Shown here: piece after piece, positions 1 through 30,400 of the stretch
How positions within the stretch are numbered: position 1 is the first letter of the stretch
How the letters are laid out: each line of letters begins with the position of its first letter
Notes under the pieces: model-generated
Databases searched by the model: none
What the model was told of the DNA's origin: nothing
Seen by the model: the letters and a program-made list of their open reading frames with translations, nothing else
Translations under genes and position numbers: made by a program
NCBI RefSeq assembly: GCF_001949145.1
Contig: NW_019091482.1
Span: 134,671 to 177,747, forward strand
Direction of reading: 5' to 3'
Length of the DNA stretch: 43,077 nucleotides
Source of the DNA: Acanthaster planci
Taxonomy: Eukaryota > Echinodermata > Asteroidea > Valvatida > Acanthasteridae

Positions 1-42
1 AAAGCTACCATTTATGCCACAGTGTTAGTTCAGGATACATAT

Positions 43-345
43 TGTGATGCATATGGGTGATTCTATAAATTAGGGGTCCAACTTGAGGACATTTTGGTGT
101 CCTGTTACACGTGAAACCATTCAAATTTTCTTCATGTAAAATTGTCACAAGATTATCAAACATTTTGCAGATTGAACTGTATATTGTACAGGTCATATAC
201 AATGTAATCCTGTTTATTTACAGAATGTGAACAGTACTAATATTAGTTCCATCCAAAAAAAACTGAATGATTTCACCCGTAACTGAACACCAAAATGTCC
301 CCAAGTTGGACTTCTAATTAATATAATCACCCACATGCAATGTCG
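43..345. repeat. ~300-bp palindromic element (imperfect long inverted repeat)
   Basis: Arm 43-130 and arm about 258-345 are inverted copies: GGGTGATT, GTCCAACTTG and GGACATTTTGGTGT on the left reappear as complements on the right, with about 15-20% mismatch. The centre is AT-rich and non-coding. A foldback or MITE-type element is inferred. Confidence 0.75.
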
Positions 346-712
346 TATTATGACGTCAATGCTGTTATTGTGTTGAGTGTTGCAAAAGTGGCAACACTAC
401 ACGTACACATAGACCCTTTATGTTAGCCTTCAGTCAGATTTACTTATTTGCTCAAACCTGTTGGCTGCACAAGTCGTCAAAACAAGATATATGACAAAAA
501 CAGAAATGCCATAAAATGCTTCATCTCTCCTTCGATGGTGATTCAAGTACATGTATGCCCGTAATACCCTTTTGACATCCATCAAAGGATGTTGTAATTT
601 AGCATGATGCCATAAATAATTACCAGTATACTTACTATCTATCCAAGCCACCAAGGTGTGATATTCATCTGATATTCTGTTGTAATGAATGAAGGATATC
701 GTCTTGTGACAG

Positions 713-20892
<20,180 letters not shown>

Positions 20893-21442
20893 GACAAGTA
20901 CAGGTGCAGACCCTTAGTGACAAAGAAGAGCTTTGCTACGACTACAGAATTGCTTCTTTTTTTTTTTTACTTAGAGGCCATGACAGCTAGAAAGGATGTA
21001 AGTGGGCGTGACCTTGGAGCCTCACCAAAGGACCACGTTTGATACCATCACCAGTTTGTCTAACCTGTGTGAAATGCAAACATAGAAGAAGATAAATTAA
21101 ACCAGTGAGGGCATAATGTGAAAAACTCAGGCAACTTGAACTGGGACACATGCAGCCGTCAAAACAAGGGTTTTTCTGGTCAGAATAGGAATGAGATTAG
21201 CCTTACAACATTGTTGGTTGGACTTCATTTATAGGTTCTGTTGACAAGTTACAAAGGTCTGAGTTTGCATTCATGGGCTTCTCAGAAAAATACCGGAAAC
21301 TTAAGTACTTAAAGTTCCGAGTTACGTATTAATTTGTAAAAATGAAACACCGAGTATTTCTTGAAAGCACTTGCAAATTTTCCATAATTTATGTACTTGT
21401 GGACATACCTAAGAGTACAAATAACAATACATATGCAAAAGA

Positions 21443-21448
21443 AATAAA
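21443..21448 (+). terminator. TMEM67: Candidate polyadenylation signal for TMEM67
   Basis: AATAAA about 550 nt downstream of the stop codon. It is the first canonical hexamer I found after the stop. A 3' UTR of this size is plausible, but no transcript evidence is available. Confidence 0.35.
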
Positions 21449-21850
21449 AAAATCAAAATTTTCCCACGTTTACTTAATGCATTTTTCACCACTTCAGCCC
21501 AGTTCCATCTTCTCACTTTGCCAGAACACTGAACACCTGTACATAAATGCCAGCCCAGATTACATGTGTGTCTTCATTACATTACATGTACATTGTGCAG
21601 CTGTAAAAGTGAGTTCACCCTAGCTCAAATGAGGGCAGCAATGAACATTATTAGTTCCTGCTGCAGTGCAGTTGATGGACTGAGACATACCACAGGCTTG
21701 ACTTCGGACAAGGACCATTGAAGAATACACTACTGTGGGTTGTGCTTATGCACACAAATTTCATGGAGCACTTGTACTGCCACTTTGCCCACTGTGATGT
21801 GCACAGTCCCAAAGCATCTGCAGTAGTGTGACTAGACTGCTCTCAGTGGG

Positions 21851-22100
21851 TGCTCCAACAGCTGCGTATCCAGCTTTTGGCTTGGGGGGGAGGAATTCAA
21901 AAGGGAATGTGGCTTTAGCCTTACGTATTCAACATGATAATGGGGCAGAAAAAATATCAAAAGCCTATTTATATGATAAATACTGATTACTTTCTTTCCT
22001 TCTCCCCTATGAAGTATTCTTAGTTAAACAAAAAAATCCATTGGGGGCAAGTTGCCCCTCCCCCCCCGGCCCCCTCACTGGATACGTCACTGCACTCCAA
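21851..22100. mobile_element. hAT-like element with CAGTG.CGTATCCAG ends and G/C runs
   Basis: The element at 21859-22092 starts CAGCTGCGTATCCAG and ends with the reverse complement of CAGTGACGTATCCAG. Flanking octamers TGCTCCAA and CACTCCAA agree at 6 of 8 positions. A G run lies near the left end and a C run near the right. Non-coding. Confidence 0.65.
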
Positions 22101-22247
22101 TGTGGGTTGCCGCTTCAACCTTTACACCGTCGGGTACAGAATGAAACCAGCTATGACTGCAACACTGCACGTCCATTGTGAGGTGGCAAAGGAACAGCAG
22201 CGCATGTGGCACACCTGATCAACTGTATTAATTAATGGCCTCCTTGC

Positions 22248-22524
22248 GTTGATTATATATAACGGGTTTGCCCATACCCAACGTATATTAATAAGCACTG
22301 TATGCTCAGGGCTTGTCGGAGAGCTTACGAAAAAAACCTCACAAGCTTACTCGGGTGGGACTCGAACCCACGACCTCCTGCTTACTAGCGCAGATGTCTT
22401 AACCACCGAGCTTGCCGGGGTCGGCTGGCCGGTCTGAGTCAAATAAAGCAGTGGGTACCGCGAACTATTTTCAAGATGTATTTTTGCGTTAGGGAGATGT
22501 TGATTATATATAACGGGTTTGCCC
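22248..22524 (-). mobile_element. tRNA-derived SINE inside a 26-bp perfect direct repeat
   Basis: On the - strand 22415-22353 reads as a tRNA-like head: an A-box-like GGTGGTTAAGACAT and a B box GGGTTCGAGTCCCACC at normal spacing. There is no credible acceptor-stem closure, so it is a SINE, not a tRNA gene. The sequence at 22248-22273 recurs exactly at 22499-22524, bracketing about 225 bp. That is long for a target duplication, so it may be part of the element or of a pre-existing tandem repeat (CTCCTTGCGTTG also flanks both outer sides). Confidence 0.75.
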
Positions 22525-23189
22525 TTACTCCTTGCGTTGGTTGAATTATACTTGATTTCTGGCTTGCTAGTTTTAGCTCTAAAAGCTCTGTTGGTACAGA
22601 AAGCATTTGTGTCATGTGAAGAGTGTGGTATTCCCTCGACCGGCCATATCTTTTAATCGATGTCGTCTGTGCAATACAGACTGTACATTTTCACGTGCTA
22701 GAAAGCTGCGGGCAATAACACTTGGCAGAAGCTTGGCTTCCACGATGTCGGTCAGTGAGTGAATTATGGTAATTTTCCATACAGATAGTCAAAGAGTGGA
22801 GCTTTTGGGGGGCAAAAGTTGGGGAAACGTGCTATATTCAGACCATGAATTCAAAATTATTTTCAAAGTAGGTAATTCAAAATGCTTATTCACACAGAAA
22901 GGGTTTTCATTAATGCTGTGTTGGACCACTGTTCTTTGTACATCATGTGATATAGAGTGTCATATGTTATTAAAACCTCGTTCCTGTAGGTAGTACAGTA
23001 CTGCACATCTTTTTGATATGTACTTGTGTGATGTTTGTTTTGGTCTTTCCCACTGAATTCTTCAATATCATTCAGTTGTCTTTGCACTTCCATGACTTTA
23101 AAATGTAAATACGCAGCCATTCTCATCTAATGTTGTTGAATTTATTTGGAATTGCCGATTTCAGTTTTAAACAAAAAGTAAATGTGCCT

Positions 23190-23408
23190 ATAGAGGTTTT
23201 TCATATGACGTGATATGACGGGCAAAGGCGTTTTAGGAAGCGCACCATGTCCGTGGAGGCACATTCATTTTCGAATCTTTTGTATTTTCTTTGGCTGTTT
23301 TATGTACGACAGAACGTTTACAGACTTCGAAGACGCATGCCTTTCTGTGCACATCTGTGTAAATTGAACTCTGACCGTCAAAATTACGTGACTGAAAAAC
23401 CTCTATCT
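23190..23408. mobile_element. ~220-bp element with ~28-bp imperfect inverted ends
   Basis: ATAGAGGTTTTTCA followed by TGACG on the left is mirrored by GTGACTGAAAAACCTCTAT on the right. The inner GACGG pairs with CCGTC. There is no internal transposase. Confidence 0.6.
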
Positions 23409-23989
23409 AATTTGAACAATTATGTTCAAAAAATCTGCATTGGAATTAACCACTGGAGCTAGTACTTTTAAAAATATTTTAATGCGTGGTACTGAGGTTT
23501 TTATGCGCTCAGCAAACAATCTAAATATGATTGAAATTCGACGAGAACCTTACAGCATGCAATTCGGGCATATTACTACGTACTGAGGTATTTGACTCGA
23601 AAAGGTTCCAAACAATAAGTTCATGAATTGTCATGGAATATGTGTAAATGAGATTATACAGTTATCTGTACATGTATATAGTTCTGATCTGTTGTTGCGA
23701 GTGAGCAAGAGTTTTGAGAAATGAACCAGTGTGCTTTCAAAAATTATAGTATCGGTGTTACCATTTGTTTCAAAGTGTGTTATGCAGTTGGCCTTTTCCA
23801 TCCTTTCACCTTGAGCATAATCACACACATGGCTGCAGCATTTGCCCCAGCCTGGTTAGATATTCGAACTTGTCATGTCCATTACGTGGCAGTCAGCCCG
23901 TCACGGTCACAGCTATTGTGTGCCCTACTGGACACAGTTTCACCCGCTCATATAAACCCTAACCCAAAGTTGGCAGCAAGACGTTTGGT

Positions 23990-24090
23990 GGAAGTCTCAG
24001 GTCTGAAGTCAAGTCACAAGTCAAAGATGGTAGCTACAAGTCGCCGAGTCGCAAAAAATAGCCACTCGAGTTCAACTTAGAGTACAAGTT
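23990..24090. repeat. Degenerate AAGTC-type short tandem array
   Basis: Repeated CAAGTC / AAGTCA / GAAGTC units (for example AAGTCAAGTCACAAGTCAAA) with drift. The unit is the same as in the minisatellite at 42480-42860 and at the window's right edge. Confidence 0.65.
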
Positions 24091-24204
24091 CAGCAACTCG
24101 GCCCTAATCCCCACGGGATGTGAAAAATCAAAATTGGGAGGATCCAGGATTATTAGATTTAAAGTTCATAGATTTAAGCCGTCACCGAAAAATTTGCGTA
24201 AGGT

Positions 24205-24236
24205 TATTATTTTATTTTATTTATTTATTTATTTTG
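24205..24236. repeat. (TTTA)n microsatellite
   Basis: About seven TTTA/TTTTA units in a row, embedded in AT-rich intergenic sequence. Confidence 0.7.
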
Positions 24237-24856
24237 GTCTCTCAATAAGTGCAGCGCTAGGGGCGATTTCGGCTGTTCAGTGACAGATAGGCCTACTTGT
24301 AATTTATGACGGTCTGAGGGGGCCCTAGGGGTAGGGGCTTCGAAAGCTGCTTGGTGTCTGTCTCTGGAATGAGCCAGTTGGGTATTTCCGCAGCGTCTGC
24401 CTAAAATGAAGCGTGTTTGAGGTCATTTGGGAATAGCAAGACGCGCATGTTTTCCCGAATGACTTTATAACTTTGAAATACTTAGATTTCTCATTGTCAT
24501 TGTTTTTAACATTTCTGAACAGTGCACGTGATCTCAAGGGGCGCCTCCACCCACAACATATTTGTAAGCTCGTGGAAAATGACGAAAAAAAATGGATGAC
24601 CCTAGAATTAAAATTTTAGATCCATTTTTGGTGAATTACTTTTGATCATGAATCGGAATCAGTGCAAGTCAACCAACCAATGTAAGAAACTCAACAATTT
24701 TGAAGATGGCAGACAGAATGAATCTCGAACTTAGAACTCCACATTGGCAACAATACGTATCGTGTAATTGGGCAACCAGAATTAGAAGCCACTGCTGCGC
24801 GGCGATTGCGCAATGTTCGTTGACAGGTGTTACGCGCGCGTTACATACCTCTTTCC

Positions 24857-25433
24857 ACCAATCCGGTTCACAAGTGTGATGTCACCAGTTTAAACCGCAC
24901 CCATTGCTTATGCACTGCACATAGAGTTACATGCATTGATCGGCGTTTACATGGAACCATGGAACCGGAAGTTAACGAGTAATTTCACCGATCGTCCAAT
25001 GGGAGCCTACAAATCGTTGCACGTCCGCCTCTGTGACGAAGTCACGAACCGGATAGATTGTCGTGATATGACGAATGTACGTGCGTGCCAAGATGAAGAT
25101 TGTGCGTATGAGTGCGGTGCCGCCATTGATCTCCAACTTAACTTGATCACCTTTGGAGATCGATGGGTGTCACCTTCGTTATGGCATCTTACAGATAGCC
25201 AACTCTCAGGAGACGCCATACCTGCGGGGCCATTGCACTCACACTCGTGTCCTAACTTCACCCCTGCAAACTTTGCAGAGTCATAACACCCAGAGAGGAT
25301 TATATGCAACGCGCTCGTCTCACCTGCATGCTGACAGAATGGTCCCGCAGTAATGGCTTCATGCCGGATTTGTCCGCGAACGTGCATTAACAAAGTGTCC
25401 AGATTGAATGAGAGTGTGAATAGTTCACTTCCG
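24857..25433. promoter_or_regulatory. Promoter-like stretch without an assigned gene
   Basis: CCAAT near 24857, ACCGGAAGT (ETS/GABP consensus) near 24964-24972, ACTTCCG (ETS, reverse) at 25427-25433 followed by ATTGG (reverse CCAAT), and CpG-bearing GCGCGCG runs just upstream at 24790-24845. The motif mix resembles broad TATA-less animal promoters. It could serve a non-coding first exon of the EGF gene 2 kb downstream, or be coincidental. Confidence 0.25.
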
Positions 25434-27167
25434 ATTATTGGAACCATATAGGTATCTCCTAATGGAACAGGGTACATGTACCTTATTGGCCAAGCAAAAG
25501 AGGAGTCTTGGGTTTTGTGGTTTGATTTGTGTTTATAGGGACGGGCAGGCCCGGTTCTACGGAGGGGGAGCCGAGCCCCCCCCCCCAAATGTTACCAAGC
25601 TTCCCCTCCCCCAGCAAAAAAATGAAAGAGCAGCAGTTAAAGTTAAAGGTGACGTCACGTGCGAAGGGTCTATCCCCCCCCAAAAAAAATTGGCTCAACA
25701 AGCGCGCCTGGGGACGGGGCGTAATCATACATGTCACCTCTACGTGTTAAGTGGAGTGGAGTTTGGCAGGGACCTACTCGCATTCTTTTTAATATTCAAC
25801 AGACTGATATGGCGACTGGGTTGGATGTGCTCTTGAAGTTCTAACTTGTTTTCTATATATTTGTTACTTAGTTTATATAGGAAGCGCTGTTTCTTTTATT
25901 TGCGCTGTGTCATTATTTTGTTTCTCGCAAGTGCACTGGTTCGTCTACGCAAAAGAGTTCCCACGTACGGTCCGTAATTTTCACCAGCAGGAACTATATG
26001 CTAGCTGTTGGGGAAAATCCGTGATTAGCGCAACAGTAATCATATTCAGTTTTGCTTATTAAGGAAAAAATTGCGGCCCGGTAGGGTCAGTACTTGTGGG
26101 GGCGTAATCATACAAGGGAAAACTGGTGTGTGCAAACAAAGTTCAAAGAACAACCTGTTCATGTTAGTTTTTTTAAAACGAGGTTTTGGGAATTTCCTAA
26201 GAATGTTGCTGCCGTGAATTTCAATTTTTTTTGGGGGGGGTGAATTCCAAACCTACACGCCACTTTTTTTTATTTTGTTTCTCAAGGAGTTGGCCTCGAG
26301 GCCAGTTGTCACTGCAGTAACTGTTCATCCATTTTTACGAGTCATTTCATATTCTCACGCGACCCCGGACCTGGGTTTCATGTTACTCATCAGTTTTGAA
26401 TATGGCCATTTCGCAATTGTGGCCGTGAAGACCCACCCTAATTGAAAGAAAAAGTAGGGAGATTTTATTTTCACAATTCAGATGCAACGAATCAGATGTG
26501 TAGTTCACAGATTTGGCGAGTCGGCTGTAATGGAACGATTTGTTTTTCTATCCAAATCTGGGACGTTGTGTAATAACTTCCAAGCGATAAACAACCCTCG
26601 GATGTGGTAAACAGTGGGCATTAGCACCCTTCCTCTTTTGTCCGTATAAGCTCAACATTAAGCAGTCTCTTCGATGCCTTCCTCCTTCGTTTATTGCACA
26701 GTTCATTTACAACCACAAAGTCTGGTATTGTTTCGAGGTTTGTTTATTGTGGGCAAACAAGAAACATCCACAGTCGGCGCAGATCATGAAAGCTCGTGCA
26801 CCATCGGGGGAACATAAAACGAGCAAAGCCGCACGCCAATCACGAAGGAGGTCAGGTGAAATAAGCTGTCGAAACTTGCCCCCCTCAAAGCATCCAGGCC
26901 AGCCGACCCGAAATATCCCACACGTCGTTTTCCCAACCTGGAAGTCACATCTGGCCACATCCTGACGTCTAGTGGTCATGCAGTGTTTCTAGTTTGCAAA
27001 ACCACATGTTTGATCCCACAGTTGAAAGATAACAAAATCTAAGTCTCCACGCCACCAGCCAACGAATGCAGTCCAGAGTTGGTAAAATACGAAACACCAA
27101 CGGACTGCCACTTTCAGAGAACTTATCATCGTGTTCTGTTGTGGGTGACTTCTCGTTTGTTTTCAAA

Positions 27168-27404
27168 ATGGAGCTCAAACTGGGTTGCTGTGTTGTGATG
27201 CTGGTCGTCTTGCTCGTGGGAAGTGGAAAGTGTCAGACGGTGGGCTTTGACACTGCACGTGAATGTGTGGAGGGGGAGAACTCGTCGTTGCCTGTTTCCA
27301 GTGCATGCAGGGAGCACTCGTCCACAAATAGCAGTATAGCCGCTGATGGCAACTCCAGCACAACCACCTCTCCGCATGGAGCCGGCGTCGAGGAGAGCTC
27401 GGAG
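27168..27404 (+). CDS. EGF-gene exon 1: signal peptide and start of stalk
   Basis: ATG at 27168 has a good Kozak context (A at -3, G at +4). [20 protein letters not shown] is a classic signal peptide with likely cleavage near GKCQ-T. An in-frame ATG at 27066 would bury this hydrophobic core behind 34 polar residues, so 27168 is preferred. The rest is Ser/Thr/Asn-rich with NSS and NSST sequons. Donor GGAG|GTAAAA, phase 0. Confidence 0.85.
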
Positions 27405-30400
27405 GTAAAATTTCATCGTTCTTTTTCTCTTCTCCTTTACGAAAGAAAAAAAAGATTCCACCATGGTGTCAGTAGAGTGTCGTGGACTCTTGGAAATTAG
27501 GAAAAGAATCTGTTGTTGGGTTCCCTGTCTATATTTTCTTTCTTTCATGCTCGAAGGAACAGAGAGGAGAAGATTATTTGGGGGCATTGAAAATAACTAA
27601 TAAGTAAACATTTAATTTAATTCAAAAATCCTTACTTACATGACGTACTCTTTAAAACTTTACAGCTGTGTTTTAGACGTATAAGATAATTCCAAGCATG
27701 GATGAAATGATTAAAATTAGGAGAAACGAAACAAATGTGTAATTATTATATAACATGTTCGATGCTCTTCGATCAGGCATATCATGTCAGGTGTATCAGA
27801 TCAAACCTCCAGTCCAGGTGGGCCAAATTGACGGCCTTCGTAGGTTCTGAGCAATTTTGTTAATCATTTTGTACGTACGCGTATAAATGCATTCCTTGTT
27901 GTATATACTTTCTTTTCCCCTGTAAGAGCTTCTTAAAGTAATCATGATTGTGTGCCAGTTTTAAGAGAGAGCTCATTTTTTTACAAAAGATACAGTTATT
28001 GCACCTTGCCCTAACACTTTTTTAATGCAACTGGTTACCACTGGTTACGAATAAACCGACAATTGCAAAGGGCACTGAAAATGTGCATACAATTTCTACA
28101 GTGTTTTGTTCATTTGCAACCACCTATAGTCGGGTTCTCGATCTTCTTTCTTCTCCTGTTTATGAATTGGGAGGTTGGTACCCTTCCCCCTTGCTGCACC
28201 TCCTTCTCTTCCGCAGCTCCCTTTTTTGTTTTCAAAGAATATCGGTTGGTGCACAATGCACGAAGATTATTGAAATTGTTAATGGATTGATTATGCAGAT
28301 ACCAATTGTTGCCAACATTGTTAGGATCGTTATATTTTGTGTGTTCACTGCATATTGTAGATCGTCACAACAGATGCTTCACATGTTGTCACCAAGGCAA
28401 GCTCAATTACTGACACCACAACTTCGCCAACGGTGGCATCGGAAGGAGCAGCTACGACGTCAGAGGGTGGAGCGGTAAACGTGACGCCCTCGTCAGCAGT
28501 ATCCACTGCCAGTGTTGACGGTGCCGAAGAAGCAGCTTTGGAGGACTTAGCCGCAGAATCAGCTACGCCGTCAGCTACCACCGCCGACCTGGCCACAGAA
28601 TCAAACTCTGACATCAGCACTGCGCCGACATCCGCCGCCGATGACGTCACCACTGACCCATCAACTACTAGCTCATCCACTAGTCCTACAGAGGCCACTG
28701 TAACGCCAGGTCCGAAAACTACAGGTGGGTTCATAGGCTATTGGGGGGTAAATGCCTTTGGCTCCAGCATGGTGTCTCCATTCGGAAGCAGATCCGGTTG
28801 GTTGAATCCCCCTGCCCCCCATCTGAGACAAAAAGGGGGGATAATTTAATAATAACTAAAGTAAATTTGAAAACAAGATAGCATCCTGCAAGATTCTTCT
28901 TGCATGTACACCAATACCACTGTAAACGATGTATTCATGTATGTTTCATCATCATTTCCGCTCGTCCGCAAAATTGAGACATTAAAAAAAGGATTCCGGT
29001 CTGACCATCCCCCAGAAATTTTCCTGGATCCGCCCCTGCCATGTGGACTTAATTTATCTTCACTCGCATCATTTTTAAGCTAACTAACCTTCGTTTTTAC
29101 ATTTTTAAATAACAGAGTGTTGATTGTTGTTTCTTCTCTGTACTTAATTTACATAACGCTAACGCACGATGTATTACAAGAATTGGTGATTGTTTACCTG
29201 CTTACTATTTTATATAGTTGAAACAGCCTTGAAATTTTGCCCAGCGTTATCTACATGTACCAAACAAAGGCCTAATTCGCGAATAAACAATAAGGGATAA
29301 ACACCGCTGGTTATTATCAAACCCAGTCTAAAAATATGGGCCCAAAACTACTAATAATAAGTCATGGATTTAAGCCAACACTTTTCCTCTTGAAGCGTTT
29401 GGACAAACATTGCGTATCGAGGGAATTAAGGCAGTTTCACTACATCACGAGAAAAAGCAGTCAATATTTATTTTAAAGGGAAATGACACCTTTGGTTTTT
29501 CGTCGTAATTGAACTTGTTAATTTGATCAAACTGCAGTATAAAAGTAAGTCTATTCCAATAAGAAATTTGTCGCTAATTGATCAATACTTTTCCAATGTT
29601 TGAATCCATCAGCTCCACTACCGGTAGCACTTCTTAATACGCGTACATTTACGCGCACACCAGTATACATTTTGCATACGGTGCAGGTGGTCATGGGTGA
29701 AGTTCTTTAGTTGTGACGGGTATAGCGCTTTGATCGCCCCGAGCTGAAGTGCACCCCCAATCGGCGAAAGAAAGACGTGGTTACAAGGGCGTCCTGAGTG
29801 AAAGACCATACATGCCGGAACAATTAGTTACGCGTACTCAGCGTGCTCCGCGTCAAACGCGCATATACTGTACTTGCGCGCCTCATGGCGCGCCTATGCG
29901 GTGACTACCAAAAAACACGCCCTCTTTTGTTCTGCTCGGAGCGGATAGGGTATAGTTCTTTTGGCGGAGCAAATTAGAAAAAATGGCGAATGCAATATGA
30001 CTTACGCTATTTCTTCTCTTAATAAGAGCGAGTAAAAATCTGGAGGCTTTCATCTACCATCCGTCGGATACACATTGTAGGCCTACATATAGTTACATCA
30101 TGCTCCTGGTTACCTCATGGTATTGCATGCAAATTCCGAAGATGTTTTAAACAGCTGGTCTGTTTTAACTTCGGACGGAATGTAGACCACGGTCTTTATC
30201 TAATTTGAAGCAGCAGAGAAGTCGAGGACATCTTGGTTGGAGTGGTCAAAGCATAGCTCTGTGGTCGAAGCATGGAGTAATTAAGCCATTGGCCAGAGAT
30301 GCCACGCTTCTAATGATGAAATTCCTATGCTGATACATGCCAAAGCTCAAGAGCTTTGCATCATTCTAGAATGTGGGGTGTATAGGCTCAACACAATTTG

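Larger units (their letters stand above)
20893..27167. other. Intergenic region between TMEM67 and the EGF gene
   Basis: No conserved coding exon was recognised. The listed features account for 21859-22100 (hAT-like), 22248-22524 (SINE), 23190-23408 (inverted-repeat element), 23990-24090 (AAGTC array) and 24857-25433 (promoter-like motifs). A G/C-homopolymer-rich decayed element occupies about 25535-25700. I see nothing definable in 22550-23180, 23410-23980, 24250-24850 and 25840-27000. Confidence 0.6.

Noticed and set aside
22353-22415. Intact tRNA gene on the - strand
   Set aside because: A- and B-box-like sequences are present, but I could not pair a 7-bp acceptor stem, and it sits within a SINE-length body.
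25438-25836. 132-codon + strand open frame
   Set aside because: It runs through homopolymer C and A tracts of a decayed element. The proline-rich appearance is compositional.
28345-28734. 129-codon - strand frame rich in Val/Ala/Ser
   Set aside because: It is the antisense shadow of the Ser/Thr/Ala-rich stalk exon on the + strand.
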